Source of the DNA: Semisulcospira habei
Lineage: Eukaryota; Mollusca; Gastropoda; Semisulcospiridae
NCBI GenBank assembly: GCA_036245525.1
Contig: BTPG01000004.1
Location: 215,015,722 to 215,079,721 of the forward strand
Direction of reading: 5' to 3'
Length of the DNA: 64,000 bases
The position numbers and the translations under genes were made by a program. The notes beneath the pieces are model-generated. The model was not told the DNA's origin. It was given only the letters and a program-made list of their open reading frames with translations, and made no database searches. Positions 55,601 to 64,000 of the stretch are shown here, piece after piece. The first letter of the stretch is position 1, and each line of letters starts with the position of its first letter.

Positions 55601-56355
55601 GAAAAAGATTCACATAAAATTTCTACATTTTTCGTTAACTTTTGAATTAACCCTTTCCATCCTGATACACCCATTGCTTGAAAGAAATTTGATGATAGTT
55701 CAAGGGTGGTGCCAGAATGGCTTGGTGCATGAGGCGCCAAGCTATTCTGTTGCCACCCTTGAACTGAAACAGTTGATCTATCTCCTAATCTGTAATGTAC
55801 ACATCATACGACAATAACCAAATTGTGCAGAATCAGCGTCCGGATGTTATGAGTTAAAGAAACAAGCAGACAGTAGCAGGTCTTAATTTCAAACATGTAT
55901 GTAATATCTGTGTGTGACAAATAAGTGACGATAGCTGCTCCCACCAACAACCCCCCCCCCCCCCCCCCCCTCTCATTTTTCACAACACAATGATGAGTAG
56001 CAGCAGTAGTTTAACTCATTTCGTCCTGATACAGTGCTTGAATTTTTTTTAAAGCTGTCCACCTGAAAATTTGGTAATTGTTTACTTTCAACCTCAAAGT
56101 CAAAGTCTGCAGTTGACAACTACATGTATATTATTGTATCAGACAACTGTTGTGTGATACAATTTATGATTCAACCCATCTTTTTTTTCTCCATGTGTTA
56201 TCACGAGTGATGTTAGTCACTTAGTGTTTTTGAAAAAAAAAAAATCTTTTATTTTAATTTTCAGCATCATGGGTCATGGCCAAGACAAGGGGATCATTCC
56301 CAGGTTTTGTGAAGAGTTGTTCTGTCGTGCTGTCCGAGCAAGCAACAAGGACAAG
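45933..56355 (+). CDS. KIF14: KIF14-type kinesin, 5' three coding exons
   Basis: Exons 45933-46618, 50351-50605 and 56265-56355 join in phase to 344 residues. Residues 1-213 are a non-motor extension, rich in Ser/Thr/Pro and basic residues ([60 protein letters not shown]), as expected ahead of a KIF14 motor. The motor begins [15 protein letters not shown], then [49 protein letters not shown] and the P-loop GQTGSGKSY (residues 305-313), then [19 protein letters not shown]. The WSFD and [10 protein letters not shown] signatures favour KIF14 over other kinesin-3 members. KIF14 is a plus-end motor acting at the spindle midzone and midbody in cytokinesis. ATG 45933 is chosen because TAA precedes it in frame. 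The remaining exons were not found before 64000. Confidence 0.92.
46760..46986. mobile_element. Degenerate TTAA/H2 element
   Basis: TTAATCTGTTCAGTGCTGAG to GCACTGACTAGGTTAA; decayed H2 arms (TTTAAGAGGCATCTATAGAT, ATGAGCCCCTGCA) and the H2 flank GACACCACTTTGAATGCATG. Confidence 0.65.
47371..48400 (+). repeat. About 170-bp tandem repeat, 6 degenerate copies
   Basis: GATGGTAAGACCTTTCTA recurs near 47434, 47606, 47779, 47954, 48116 and 48278; each unit also has CTCAAAT.CT, CAAACTTGGTACA and AAAGGTCAAGGGTCAC. In KIF14 intron 1. Confidence 0.85.
48500..49040. other. KIF14 intron 1, nothing recognised
   Basis: No repeat or coding signal supported. Confidence 0.35.
49047..49306. mobile_element. Inverted-repeat element (AATCCCTCAGGGG ends)
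   Basis: AATCCCTCAGGGGGTCCCATC at the left is mirrored by GATGGGATCCCCTGAAGG..GAGGGATT at the right, with further inner copies of the GGGGTCC motif. Confidence 0.5.
49864..50016. mobile_element. H1 group gamma MITE, left end lost
   Basis: GGCTTTAGTTCAAGGGTGGT, H1 core, ACTATTTTAGTCAAACTTAT and GTATTCTGAATGATAAGGGTTAA. Confidence 0.75.
50013..50131. mobile_element. TTAA foldback MITE (AAAAAGATCAGCATAAATC)
   Basis: 119 bp with TTAA at both ends; AAAAAGATCAGCATAAATCA..GTCACTTTGAG mirrored exactly by CTCAAAGTGAC..TGATTTATGCTGATCTTTTT, plus GGGGACAAG / CTTGTCCCC near the loop. Flanked on both sides by inverted gamma ends (to 50166). Confidence 0.8.
50209..50304. mobile_element. TTAACCCTTTG-family foldback, worn ends
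   Basis: TGTGTGTCGGTAGCGGTTTT..GTCGCGATGATTCCTG and CAGGAATCATCGCGAC..GCTACCAACACGCAAAGGGTTA; the stem is nearly perfect. Ends 46 bp before the KIF14 exon 2 acceptor. Confidence 0.75.
50351..50605 (+). CDS. KIF14: KIF14 coding exon 2 (P-loop)
   Basis: Acceptor CATTTTTCAG, donor TACAG|GTATG; encodes [11 protein letters not shown] through GQTGSGKSY. Confidence 0.95.
50840..51035. mobile_element. SINE fragment and rearranged H1 alpha arms
   Basis: GGCGCTTTATCCCAATAGAAA and AGCGCCGCCGCAAACTGAACC (SINE relic as at 7265), then CAGGAGATGGATGTC and two direct copies of CCATGATAATTCAAGGGTAG, lacking a right arm. Confidence 0.65.
51145..51355. mobile_element. TTAA foldback MITE, H1 group beta
   Basis: TTAACTCATTCTACCCCAGA start and GGGGTAGAATGAGT end (final TTAA mutated); H1 hairpin at 51198-51267. 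Confidence 0.85.
51360..52490. other. KIF14 intron 2, nothing recognised
   Basis: Several open frames without homology; no splice-supported coding. Confidence 0.35.
52501..53257 (+). CDS. Possible small gene of unknown function inside KIF14 intron 2
   Basis: ATG 52501 opens [20 protein letters not shown] and meets donor CTAG|GTAAGA at 52561; acceptor AATTGCAG at 53153 starts an exon that joins in phase ([20 protein letters not shown] then [15 protein letters not shown]) and ends CAG|GTACAC at 53257. If that donor is not used, the frame runs to TAA at 53408-53410. The sequence before the ATG is CpG-containing and non-repetitive, so a promoter is plausible. I do not recognise the protein; the phase match could be chance. 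It would be transcribed in the same direction as KIF14. Confidence 0.3.
53460..54150. other. KIF14 intron 2, poly-G then nothing recognised
   Basis: Poly-G at 53464-53480; the rest is AT-rich without structure. Confidence 0.4.
54200..54357. mobile_element. H1 group alpha MITE, left end rearranged
   Basis: CCATGATAATTCAAGCGTAG, H1 core around CCTTCAGG, ATTATCATGGTCCATCCATC, GGGGCTAAATGGGTTAA. Confidence 0.75.
54354..54450. mobile_element. Foldback element (CCCAGAACTAAATGAC)
   Basis: TTAAACTCCCAGAACTAAATG.. and GTCATTAGGTTCTGGGAGTTTAA; shares the terminal TTAA with the preceding MITE. Confidence 0.65.
54679..54877. mobile_element. TTAA MITE, H1 group delta, degraded
   Basis: TTAACACATTAAATCCGGAGG to GTATCAGGATGAAAAGGGTTAA; hairpin partly deleted in the left arm. 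Confidence 0.65.
54938..55125. mobile_element. H1 group alpha MITE
   Basis: ACAGGAGATGGATCGACCGTG, core GATTAGCTTGGCACC..GGCGCCAAACTAATC, CATGGTTGATCCATCTCTTG. Confidence 0.7.
55226..55344. mobile_element. Foldback MITE (CAGTTGCA..TGCAACTG)
   Basis: CAGTTGCATTAGTGAGCTTA..CAGCCACTACGCAAGATGCT and AGCACCTTGCTTAGTGGCTG..CTCGCTTGTGCAACTG, centre CCGCTATAGCGG. Confidence 0.7.
55647..55857. mobile_element. TTAA foldback MITE, H1 group delta
   Basis: TTAACCCTTTCCATCCTGATA / CCGGATGTTATGAGTTAA; H1 hairpin at 55696-55765. Confidence 0.75.
56265..56355 (+). CDS. KIF14: KIF14 coding exon 3
   Basis: Acceptor AATTTTCAG, donor GACAAG|GTGAGA; encodes [20 protein letters not shown] then [10 protein letters not shown]; ends at phase 0. 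Confidence 0.93.
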
Positions 56356-56414
56356 GTGAGACACATGCACACTGGTTCATTGCTGCTGGATGCAGATTAT
56401 GTTTCTGAAATCTA

Positions 56415-56631
56415 TTAACCCTTTTACTAGTTTTAGCCCCAGCACCTGACAGCAGGATGTGGATTGACCATGATAATTCAAAGGGTAGTGCCAGATTAGC
56501 TTTGTGCCTTCAGGCGCCAAGCTAATCTGGCACTACCCTTGAATTATCATGGTCAATCCACCTCCTGCAACTGGTCGTTAAGTAACACTTCCAAAATTTG
56601 GGAAATGCACCCGTGGGGCTAATAGAGTTAA
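56415..56631. mobile_element. TTAA foldback MITE, H1 group alpha
   Basis: TTAACCCTTTTACTAG..AGCCCC at the left, GGGGCTAATAGAGTTAA at the right; starts 59 bp after the KIF14 exon 3 donor. Confidence 0.8.
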
Positions 56632-56852
56632 TTCAACACCAAGGCCTCCAGCCATTAAAAAAAAACCAATGGATGCAAAGTGGCATCAGCAAGAGGCATA
56701 GATGCTCATGAGCCCTTTCAACTGCAGGGACTCCTGAGGGTCTGCCATTGGCACTTTTTTAGCAATGAAGGGTTTAACCCTGCCGGACCGTGTGCAAACA
56801 GGATCCACAAGTGCTGTTTACACTAGTAGGGGTGGCTATGTGCACAAGGCGG

Positions 56853-57614
56853 TTAACCCTTTGGTTGTCTGTAACAGTTTTTGTCAGGATGAGAAAAAAG
56901 AGCCGGGGCAGTCCTTTAGAAAGACCTGTGATGGACTGTTTTCTGCAGAAAAATATGGGTCACTGACCCCTCGGCTGAAAATATGTGTCATTTGGAGAAA
57001 TGATGTCTTTCGAAAAAAATGAACCCAGTCCTTCTGCATGCAAACAGTACTACAACGTTTGCCTGTGGCTGCATGCATAACAGTACTACAACGTTTGCCT
57101 GTGGCTGCATGCAAACAGTACTACAACGTTTGCCTGTGGCTGCATGCATAACAGTACTACGTTTGCCTGTGGCTGCATACAGTACTACAACGTTTGCCTG
57201 TGGCTGCATGCATAACTGTACTACAACGTTTGCCTGTGGCTGCATGCAAACAGTACTACAACGTTTGCCTGTGGCTGCATGCATAACAGTACTACGTTTG
57301 CCTGTGGCTGCATGCATAACAGTACTACAACGTTTGCCTGTGGCTGCATGCATAACTGTACTACAACGTTTGCCTGTGGCTGCATGCAAACAGTACTACA
57401 ACGTTTGCCTGTGGCTGCATGCTTAACAGTACTACAACGTTTGCCTGTGGCTGCATGCATAACAGTACTACAACGTTTGCCTGTGGCTGCATGCATAACA
57501 GTACTACAACGTTTGCCTGTGGCTGCATGCAAACAGTACTACAACGTTTGCCTGTGGCTGCATGCATAACAGTACTACAACGTTTGCCTGTGGCTGCATG
57601 CATAACAGGGTTAA
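56853..57614. mobile_element. TTAA-bounded unit with 36-bp repeat expansion
   Basis: TTAACCCTTTGGTTGTC at 56853 and CAGGGTTAA at 57606-57614 match the ends of the TTAACCCTTTGG family, but the interior holds the minisatellite. Whether it is a single element is uncertain. Confidence 0.4.
57034..57610 (+). repeat. 35-36-bp minisatellite, 16 copies
   Basis: Unit ACAGTACTACAACGTTTGCC plus TGTGGCTGCATGCATA; variants end TGCAA or drop AAC. Frames stay open in both directions, a consequence of the period. Confidence 0.95.
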
Positions 57615-57861
57615 AAGTCGCATGCAGGTTTTGGCTGAATGCCTGCAAATTTATAACACTTGTGAATGTGTTTTGTAAAAATGTGAAGAAAAAGTAGTTG
57701 TGGGTACTATTAGTACAAAATGTAGTACTTGTGTAGTTCTAACTAGAATTGGTTGTCACAGTTTGCAATACAATGTCCATGTGTGCTTTCCACATTGTGT
57801 GTAGCAGTCTTTTAAACAAAAGTAAGGCTTTAAACACACTTGAGACAGGTCTCTTCTATCT

Positions 57862-57927
57862 GCAAGAGGCATAAATGCTCATGACCCGATGCAGCCGCAG
57901 GGGCTCATGAGCTTCTTTGCCTCTTGC
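57862..57927. mobile_element. H2 hairpin, degraded
   Basis: GCAAGAGGCATAAATGCTCAT and GGGGCTCATGAGCTTC..GCCTCTTGC. Confidence 0.65.
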
Positions 57928-58139
57928 TGGTATGGTTTGACCCCAATCCTCCGAAGAAGAAAGTGATAAGCCTTTATGGGTTATTCTGTAACTCTTGATA
58001 TTGGGCTGAAGTGGTGGTTATTTATCTAGGAGATAGTCAAGAATTCAAAAGTACAAGGTGATACAATTGAAGTGATCAACCACACACACAGAAGGACGGG
58101 CTGAATAGTGTCATCTCCTGCTTTGACTATGATTTTGTT

Positions 58140-58610
58140 AGAGATATTTTAAAATGACTGACAACCCCTTTGTTCATAGTCAAAACTTATGGAAGGGTTC
58201 TATTCTGGCCCTGAGTTTCATGAGATACGAGATAGATTACTCAGTAGAATGACTGACCTTTGTTCATAGTCAAGACTTGTGGACTAGTTGGCTGAGGAAT
58301 TCCGGCTATGAGTTTGTTTGGTTAACCCATATACTGAGGCTAAAAGCTTCAAACTTGTACACTGCCAATGCAAGCTACATTATAGTACTCACAGATAAGG
58401 ATATAGACCAATGGCTTTAGTTCAAGGGTAGTGCCAGAATAGCTTGGCGCCTAGAGGCGCCAAGCTATTCTGGCACTATCCTCAAACTATTTTAGTCAGA
58501 CTTATTTCACACACTGATGTATTCCGAATGATAAGGGTTAAGAGATTGATTATTTTATGAGTGACAATCCCTTTGTTCATAGTCAAAACCTGCTTATTGG
58601 CTGCCTGGTA
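58140..58610 (+). repeat. Direct repeats of CTTTGTTCATAGTCAA
   Basis: GACTGACAACCCCTTTGTTCATAGTCAAAAC-like units at about 58154, 58245 and 58562, the last separated by the MITE at 58322. Confidence 0.6.
58322..58541. mobile_element. TTAA foldback MITE, H1 group gamma (complete)
   Basis: TTAACCCATATACTGAGGC to CCGAATGATAAGGGTTAA; hairpin around GCGCCTAGAGGCGC. Confidence 0.85.
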
Positions 58611-58931
58611 TCAGATCAGACATTTAGAGCTCCAGCAATTGTATCAGCATGCTATGTCCATACAATATCATATGTAGCGCTCACTAGCAGTCTGTGGTAA
58701 CCTTAGCTCTAGGAACATGGAGGTAAACTATAAGACTGGCAAGAGTTACATGTATAGATCTTAATGACCCCCTGCAGGATGTTGGCTCTGTGCATGTTGC
58801 AGATCAAATGTGTGCTGGTCAATGATTTTGAACCTTCCATAATGGCTGTAAGATTCAAAATGACAGAATACACTGCAGTAAGGGCATTCTTTAGGCTTAC
58901 ATTTAGGCCTGCATTGACCTGTTTAGCCCTT

Positions 58932-59145
58932 TAACACTACAGCAGGAGATGGACCAATCACGATAATTCATAAGTAGTGCCAGATTAGCTTGGCACCATC
59001 AGGCACCAAGCTAATCTGGCACTACCCTTGAATTATCATGGTCGAACAGTCTCCAAGCTAATCTGGCACAACCCTTGTATTATGCAGCTGGTACATGGTC
59101 GTTAGGTGACACCTCCAAAATTTTGGCTGCGTTTAGGATTAAATG
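58932..59145. mobile_element. H1 group alpha MITE with extra arm piece
   Basis: TTAACACTACAGCAGGAGATG, core with GGCACCATCAGGCACC, then a second partial right arm (CCAAGCTAATCTGGCACAAC) and end GGATTAAA. Confidence 0.7.
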
Positions 59146-59474
59146 ATCATGGAATTTTGTATTTGGAGTATAACACTGACCAAACCATGGGATCGGAGAC
59201 AGACTAATATGTGTGTTTCCGTCCTACAATTCTTTTCCCATACTATGGTGACAGTTCTGTAATGTATCTGACAGGTATTGATCATGGTATCTGTGGGGGC
59301 ATTACCTGTAATCTAGGATTGCCTGAACTAAGGGCATGCCTCTTCCACTTTAGCGCCAACATGAGAGAAAGAATGAGCTACATTGTACTTCATCATAGAA
59401 AAGAAATGAGCAACTTCGTCATCTCCGGACACCAACATATTATTTCTTAATCTAAGTTCTAACCTATTCTACAT

Positions 59475-59682
59475 TAAGGTCGCCATTTCCCGCGCCATGG
59501 AGATGTCACCTATCGACTATGTTCTAGCAGCAGGAGATGGATTGACCATGATAATTTAAGGCTAGGGCCAGATTGGTTTGGCGCCTGACGGACGGTGCCA
59601 AGCTAATCTGGCCCTACCCTTGAATTATCATGGTCGATCCATCTTCTGCTGCACTGCATTGGGGCCAGATGGGTCAAAGTAA
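59475..59682. mobile_element. H1 group alpha MITE
   Basis: AGCAGGAGATGGATTGACCAT, core GATTGGTTTGGCGCC..GGTGCCAAGCTAATC, CATGGTCGATCCATCTTCTG. Confidence 0.7.
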
Positions 59683-59707
59683 TGTCTGTCTCCTTGGAAA
59701 TTGCGCA

Positions 59708-59845
59708 ACAGCAGAATCTGTTTTGAGTGGCCAACCCTTATCAGAGATCACCTGTTATGAAAGACCATCATTTATGTGTTTGTGGCTGTCGCCACCTAAA
59801 TAATGGTCTTTCATGACAGGTGACATTTTTTTTGTCCTTCAAGGC
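59708..59845. mobile_element. Foldback element, relative of 4780-4993
   Basis: ACAGCAGAATCTGTTTTGAGT end and hairpin CACCTGTTATGAAAGACCAT / ATGGTCTTTCATGACAGGTG. Confidence 0.6.
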
Positions 59846-59869
59846 TCATCTTGAGAGAACACCTGTCTT

Positions 59870-62150
59870 TGAAACCATTTTTATGTCCCTTCTGTTTATA
59901 AAAGGGACTTTTTACGACGGGTTATGGTGAGGCGAATTTAATAGCTTGTCCATTATGTCAAAGGTGGGCAGGCCTAAACCTCTAACAATTGAAGTAACAA
60001 GATAAAAATTATGTCATGTCTAGTTATATGCTAATCTCGCTGTTGAACGTACATTTGGCGTGAAGCACCATGTGTGTATATTATGTGTGCATATGTATGT
60101 AAACAAGAAAATCAACGATATTTCTGTACACACAAGCTTGAAACTTGGCGAAATACTTTGTTAAAGGGGTAGCTAAGAGAGCCTCCAAGCATATTGTAAT
60201 ACTAATAGAATACCTCATTTAAGACATAAACAACCGTTTATAGGAAATCAGTTGACCCAGATTAGAGTCCGTAATTTTTGTCATATTTACTTGAAATTTT
60301 GGATTTCAGTTTGGATAAAGACTTTGGATGAGTTCGTTAGCCAGCTTTGTATTCTTTTAACTTCTTTAGTAAAAATTAATTCTTTTCAGAAAAGAATTAA
60401 AACAGTATTAAACCTTGACTTCTAGAGAAAATCAGACAGTGGTGGTGACCAGCTTTGTTTCCGCCATGGCCCAGGCTTGCTACTTCCACCTCCGCCGCAT
60501 CGGTCAGATCCTATCTCGCATCGACTACTGCAACTCTCTTCTTTCCGGCCTCCCTCACTCCACCACTTTCACTCTCCAGCGCGTCCAGAACAATGCTGCC
60601 CGCCTCGTCCTCAAAAAGAAAAAATCTGACCACATCACTCCCCTGCTCAAATTCCTTCACTGGCTTCCCATCCCCCAACGCAACCAATACAAGATTCTGT
60701 CTCTCTGCTACAAAACCCTGAACAACTGCGCTCTCGCCTATCTCTCAAACTTACTTCACCCCTACACTCCTCTCCGCCTCCGACCCTCTCCGCCTCCAAA
60801 CCCCGCCCCCGCACCAAACTCAGCACTTTCGGCCCCCGCTCCTTCTCAGTATACGGTTCATCCATCTTAAACACTCTCCCACGCTCTCTCCGTCAGAAAC
60901 ACTCTCTCTCCTCCTTCCAGTCCGCCCTCAAAACTCACCTCTTTCAACAGTTCTAGCACTATACCACCACACTCCCCACCCAAAGCAGACTGTCGTAATG
61001 TATTTCACTATTTGTGGTTCGTGAGTCCTTGTCTAAAGCGTGCGCATGCGTGCCCGAGTTGTGAGTGTGCGCTTAGAGTTATAATTATTATAAGATAAGC
61101 GCATTATAAATACCGTAATTATTATTATTTGTAAAAGAGGCAACTCTGTCACCACGCAGACATTGACGTAATACTCTAAATAAGACCTAATTCTCTCTAG
61201 CGCACCCGCACTCTCTCTCTCTCTCACAGACATGCACGCATCTCCAAGAAGCATAGATCCTCATGTGCCCGGACAGCGCATGAGGATCTCTGTCTCTTGG
61301 AGATGTTTGGAGCGCGCATGCATGCATGCACGCATTAACACACACACACATCGTCACGCTTTTAGAAGCGCATTCAGGTGACCCGATGTAGCTAGTTTGG
61401 AGAAAGACATTGGATGAGTTCATTAGCCAGTTTTGTACCCTTTCAACTTCTTCAGTAAAATTTTTTTTTTCAAAACAGTAAAATAAACCTTGAAATCTGG
61501 AGAAAGTCAGACAGTGGCAGCGACGTAAAAGAAGCAACTCTGTCACCACACAGACATTATATGATGTAATTCTCTTGCTTGCTTGCTCTCTCTCGCATAT
61601 ATGCATGCATCTCCAAGAGGCATAGATCCTTGTGCCTGGAGGGCGCATGAACATCTATGCCTCTTGAGGATGTGTGGAATGCGCACATGTACACACATAT
61701 GCACGCAACGACGCGCTTTCAGAAGAGCATGCAGGTGTACTTAGTATAGCATGAGCTAGGTAAAGTCAACCTGATTTCACACAAATTATGACAAGACTGA
61801 AATTGTACCGTGAAACTGAAATTCTAGTTTGTCACCACTTTCCCAAGTCTTCAAGCGAAAGCGAAACTCGTATCACGTTGCATATAAAAACAAAAAATAT
61901 GTCATGACAAGTGACGTTGAACAAACCAATGACGCGTATGCACTGCGCGCACCCCTGATAGAGTTCACTATGGCGCATTGGCACATCTGCGAGGCTTTTT
62001 CAAAAGGAGATATTTCAACATCAGAATCAAGTCAAAGACAAAAGGTAGAGACCCTTACAGCGCAGACAGCTCTCATATGGAAGGAACTTTGTGGGTTATT
62101 GTTCATCCCATCGTGTTTCTGTCAAAAGGTGGGTGCTCAAGACATACTCG
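59870..62150 (-). repeat. Large dispersed repeat, right copy (inverted partner 23275-25860)
   Basis: Inverted homology to the left copy throughout, with its own internal duplication (60325-60400 and 61400-61465; 61131-61190 and 61533-61590) and two H2-like hairpins (61250-61305, 61610-61670). Split by an L2 tail at about 60430-61130. Confidence 0.7.
60430..61135 (+). pseudogene. CR1/L2 LINE 3' fragment
   Basis: ACYFHLRRIGQILSRIDYCN, SLLSGLPHSTTFTLQRVQNN, AARLVLKKKKSDHITPLL, FLHWLPIPQRNQYKILSLCY, then (other frame) NTLPRSLRQKHSLSSFQSAL and KTHLFQQF; tail GCGCATTATAAATACCGTAA and (ATT)n. Same family as 38770-40480. Confidence 0.85.
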
Positions 62151-62449
62151 ACTGTACTAAAATTTGGGTCAGGGCTTTGCTGTCTGAATAAAAATTTAAA
62201 ATTTACCCCCAGAATCAAAAGATTGGCCCGGTTTGACAAAATGCTTCACACACTCAAGTTCACCCAAAAGTATGTGTGTGAAAACAAAAGAAATATTTTA
62301 AATTCTTTGTGTTTTATTAGGCTTGACCACAACAGGTGTCCGGTGACATTGTTGAGTTTCACTCTGCTATATTGATTGGTTCAATCATTCTAGAGTAGTT
62401 CACCGGTTTTAGCACTGACACCAGTACAGGTCTAAATTTGTTCACTCGG

Positions 62450-62516
62450 GCAAAAGGCATAGATGCTCATGAACCCCAGCATTCTGCAGGGGCTCAAGAG
62501 AATCTGTGCCTCTTGC
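62450..62516. mobile_element. H2 hairpin, degraded
   Basis: GCAAAAGGCATAGATGCTCAT and GGGGCTCAAGAG..GTGCCTCTTGC. Confidence 0.65.
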
Positions 62517-62842
62517 TGTGTAAGAGATCACCCCATTTACACCCTCGCTGGGAGTGAGGGGAGTCGCCCGCGTGAATGGTTGGACTAATTGTGCTATTAT
62601 TGGTCTGACTTGTGGCGTTTTATATTTATATTTATAACAATATTTGGTATAGTTATGTACTTCCACGGGCAAGTGGCTGAGTGACACCCTTTGACGCTTG
62701 AATGAACCTCACGCTTGACTGATCGATGGCAGGATCAATGACGATGTGACTAATACAGTAATAGGACAACACAAATACTTGACTCTGGGTTCAGTCTCCA
62801 GGCCAGTAATTAGACAAAAATAACCAGCAAGAAATACCTTAA

Positions 62843-63051
62843 GCCATTTAAACCCCAAGCCCAAATTTAGGAGGTGTTACCTAATGACTCTGTAGCAGTT
62901 GTAGGAGATGGACCTACCATGATAATTCAGGGGTAGTGCCAGATTAGCTTGGCGGCTCATGGTGTCAAGCTAATCTGGTCGACCCTTGAATTATCCGAAT
63001 TATCATGGTCGATCTGCCTCCTGCTGTAGAATTTCGAGGCTGAATGGGTTA
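62843..63051. mobile_element. H1 group alpha MITE
   Basis: AGCCATTTAAACCCCAAG, TAGGAGATGGACCTACCATGA, core GATTAGCTTGGCGG..GTGTCAAGCTAATC with small indels, end GAGGCTGAATGGGTTA. Confidence 0.7.
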
Positions 63052-63589
63052 CCAGCTGTGGAAGATAAATAAAACATGCTAGTTCAAGGGACATTCCCCC
63101 CACCCCCCTCCCCTTAGGTTACAGATATGACCACAGAGAGGTAAGCAACTCATGCAGTTAGTGACCTTGTTTGTTTTGTCTGCTTTCAAAAAAGGGTTCA
63201 CTTGAAGTTAAACAATTTGATTCGGATAATTCAAGGGTCGACCAGACTTGCTTGCCACCGCCCAAAATAGAACTCAGTGGAGAGCACTGTCTGTTGCTGC
63301 TGCCTTTCAGTCCCCCCAACGCCCAGTTCGGGCAAGGGACTGATGATGATGATGATGAAACAATTTGACACATGTTTGACCTTGTGTTTCAGAAGCAACT
63401 GGGTGTTTGATTTTGTTTTTACATTCTCTTTGCCTTTTATGTGTTTGGTACTGGTACAGTGGTAGTTGGTACATTCTTGCCTCGATTCAGTCCCATCATA
63501 TTTCTGTCCTGTGGATACAGTAAGTCCATTTCTGTGAAATGTGAGGATTTTCATTGAAATACAGTGAAAAGCTTGCTGTTCACAGAAAT

Positions 63590-64000
63590 GGACACACCGT
63601 CTTTTGACCTCCTCGCGCTGGGACCATACGGCGTTGAGGCGCGTCCCCTGGGTGGTGGATAGGGGGTCCCTCGTGAGAGGGGTGCACCGAATGAAATAAG
63701 GTGCCGTGAACCAACATGGTCTAAGGGAAGGTGACCCCGACAGAAAACCCCTGGTCCTCCTAGTAAGGGGGTTGGGCGTGGGGGTAGCTTCCCCACCCTG
63801 CAAAAAAGGAAATAGCTACAAAAACGCTGACAAAAAGACTAACAGTAATTCCTTTCCTGGAGGAGGAAGGTTCTTCTACTAGAAGACTTATGACGTCCTG
63901 TGGTGAAAGCCGGAAGTCTTCGGAAGCCACAGGACCGAGCCGCCTCTCTCTATCCAGGGATACAACCATGGGCACATGGAACGTCAAGACCATGTACCAG
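63590..64000 (+). mobile_element. 5' end of an RTE-like LINE, runs off the window
   Basis: GC-rich 5' leader, then ATG at 63968 opening MGTWNVKTMYQ, the N-terminal signature of an AP-like endonuclease domain (GTWNV.T). Same enzyme class as the copy at 28898-31386, which lacks precisely this end. Confidence 0.7.

Noticed and set aside
57019..57697. Frames of 92-135 residues with a CMQPQANVVV-type repeat
   Set aside because: Open in both directions because of the 36-bp period; no conservation or splice signal.
59211..59450. 79-residue frame as a KIF14 exon
   Set aside because: Does not resemble the next kinesin motor segment (VYNEKIHDL-type) and has no supporting splice pair.
61829..62191. 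120-residue plus-strand frame
   Set aside because: Lies in the large repeat; the other copy at 23.3-23.6 kb does not keep the frame.

Overview
This is a eukaryotic genomic window that is mostly transposable elements and simple repeats, with three recognisable host genes. The genes have GT-AG introns of about 0.1-6 kb. The mix of CR1/L2-, Rex1- and RTE-like LINE relics, tRNA-derived SINEs, long microsatellites, poly-C tracts and very many TTAA-bounded foldback MITEs fits a lophotrochozoan, most plausibly a marine mollusc such as a gastropod. That placement is inference; no search was run. A 20-N gap lies at 9439-9458.

Host genes. (1) Minus strand, 5678-7760: two consecutive in-phase exons of a dimethylarginine dimethylaminohydrolase (DDAH); the other exons were not found. 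(2) Minus strand, 14616-22803: a complete 9-exon gene for a 289-residue phytanoyl-CoA dioxygenase (PhyH)-family Fe(II)/2-oxoglutarate oxygenase, with every splice phase consistent and the HxD...H iron triad present. (3) Plus strand, 45933-56355 and beyond: the first three coding exons of a KIF14-type mitotic kinesin (N-terminal extension, start of the motor domain, P-loop); the rest lies past 56355, probably outside the window. A possible small two-exon gene of unknown function (52501-53257) sits inside KIF14 intron 2.

Mobile DNA by region. 0-5 kb: MITEs, a Rex1-like LINE relic (minus), tandem repeats. 5-14 kb: DDAH exons among SINEs and hairpin MITEs. 14-23 kb: PhyH exons, with foldback MITEs in the introns, some only about 10-20 bp from splice sites. 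23-26 kb: a large repeat whose inverted partner lies at 59.9-62.1 kb, interrupted by an RNase H-bearing LINE tail and a CATA microsatellite. 27.6-28.3 kb: 54-bp minisatellite. 28.75-31.8 kb: a SINE split by a 5'-truncated LINE; each insertion has its own 13-bp target-site duplication. 32-45 kb: LINE tails, a second split-free copy of the SINE, 31-bp and about 250-bp tandem arrays, a CR1/L2 relic, a duplicated stretch of the KIF14 upstream region, and an RTE-like fragment nested in a foldback DNA element. 46-63 kb: KIF14 introns packed with foldback elements, an about 170-bp and a 36-bp tandem array, and an L2 tail. 63.6 kb to the end: the 5' end of another LINE, whose endonuclease ORF runs off the window.

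Main observation: two hairpin modules, H1 (core GTGCCAGAWTAGCTTGGCGCC-like, about 24 copies) and H2 (core AGGCATAGATCCTCATGAGC-like, about 16 copies), recur through the window. H1 sits inside at least four TTAA-bounded element families whose outer arms are unrelated; H2 sits in TTAA-bounded elements and also in the large 23/61-kb repeat. This looks like a modular set of foldback elements with exchangeable hairpin cores.
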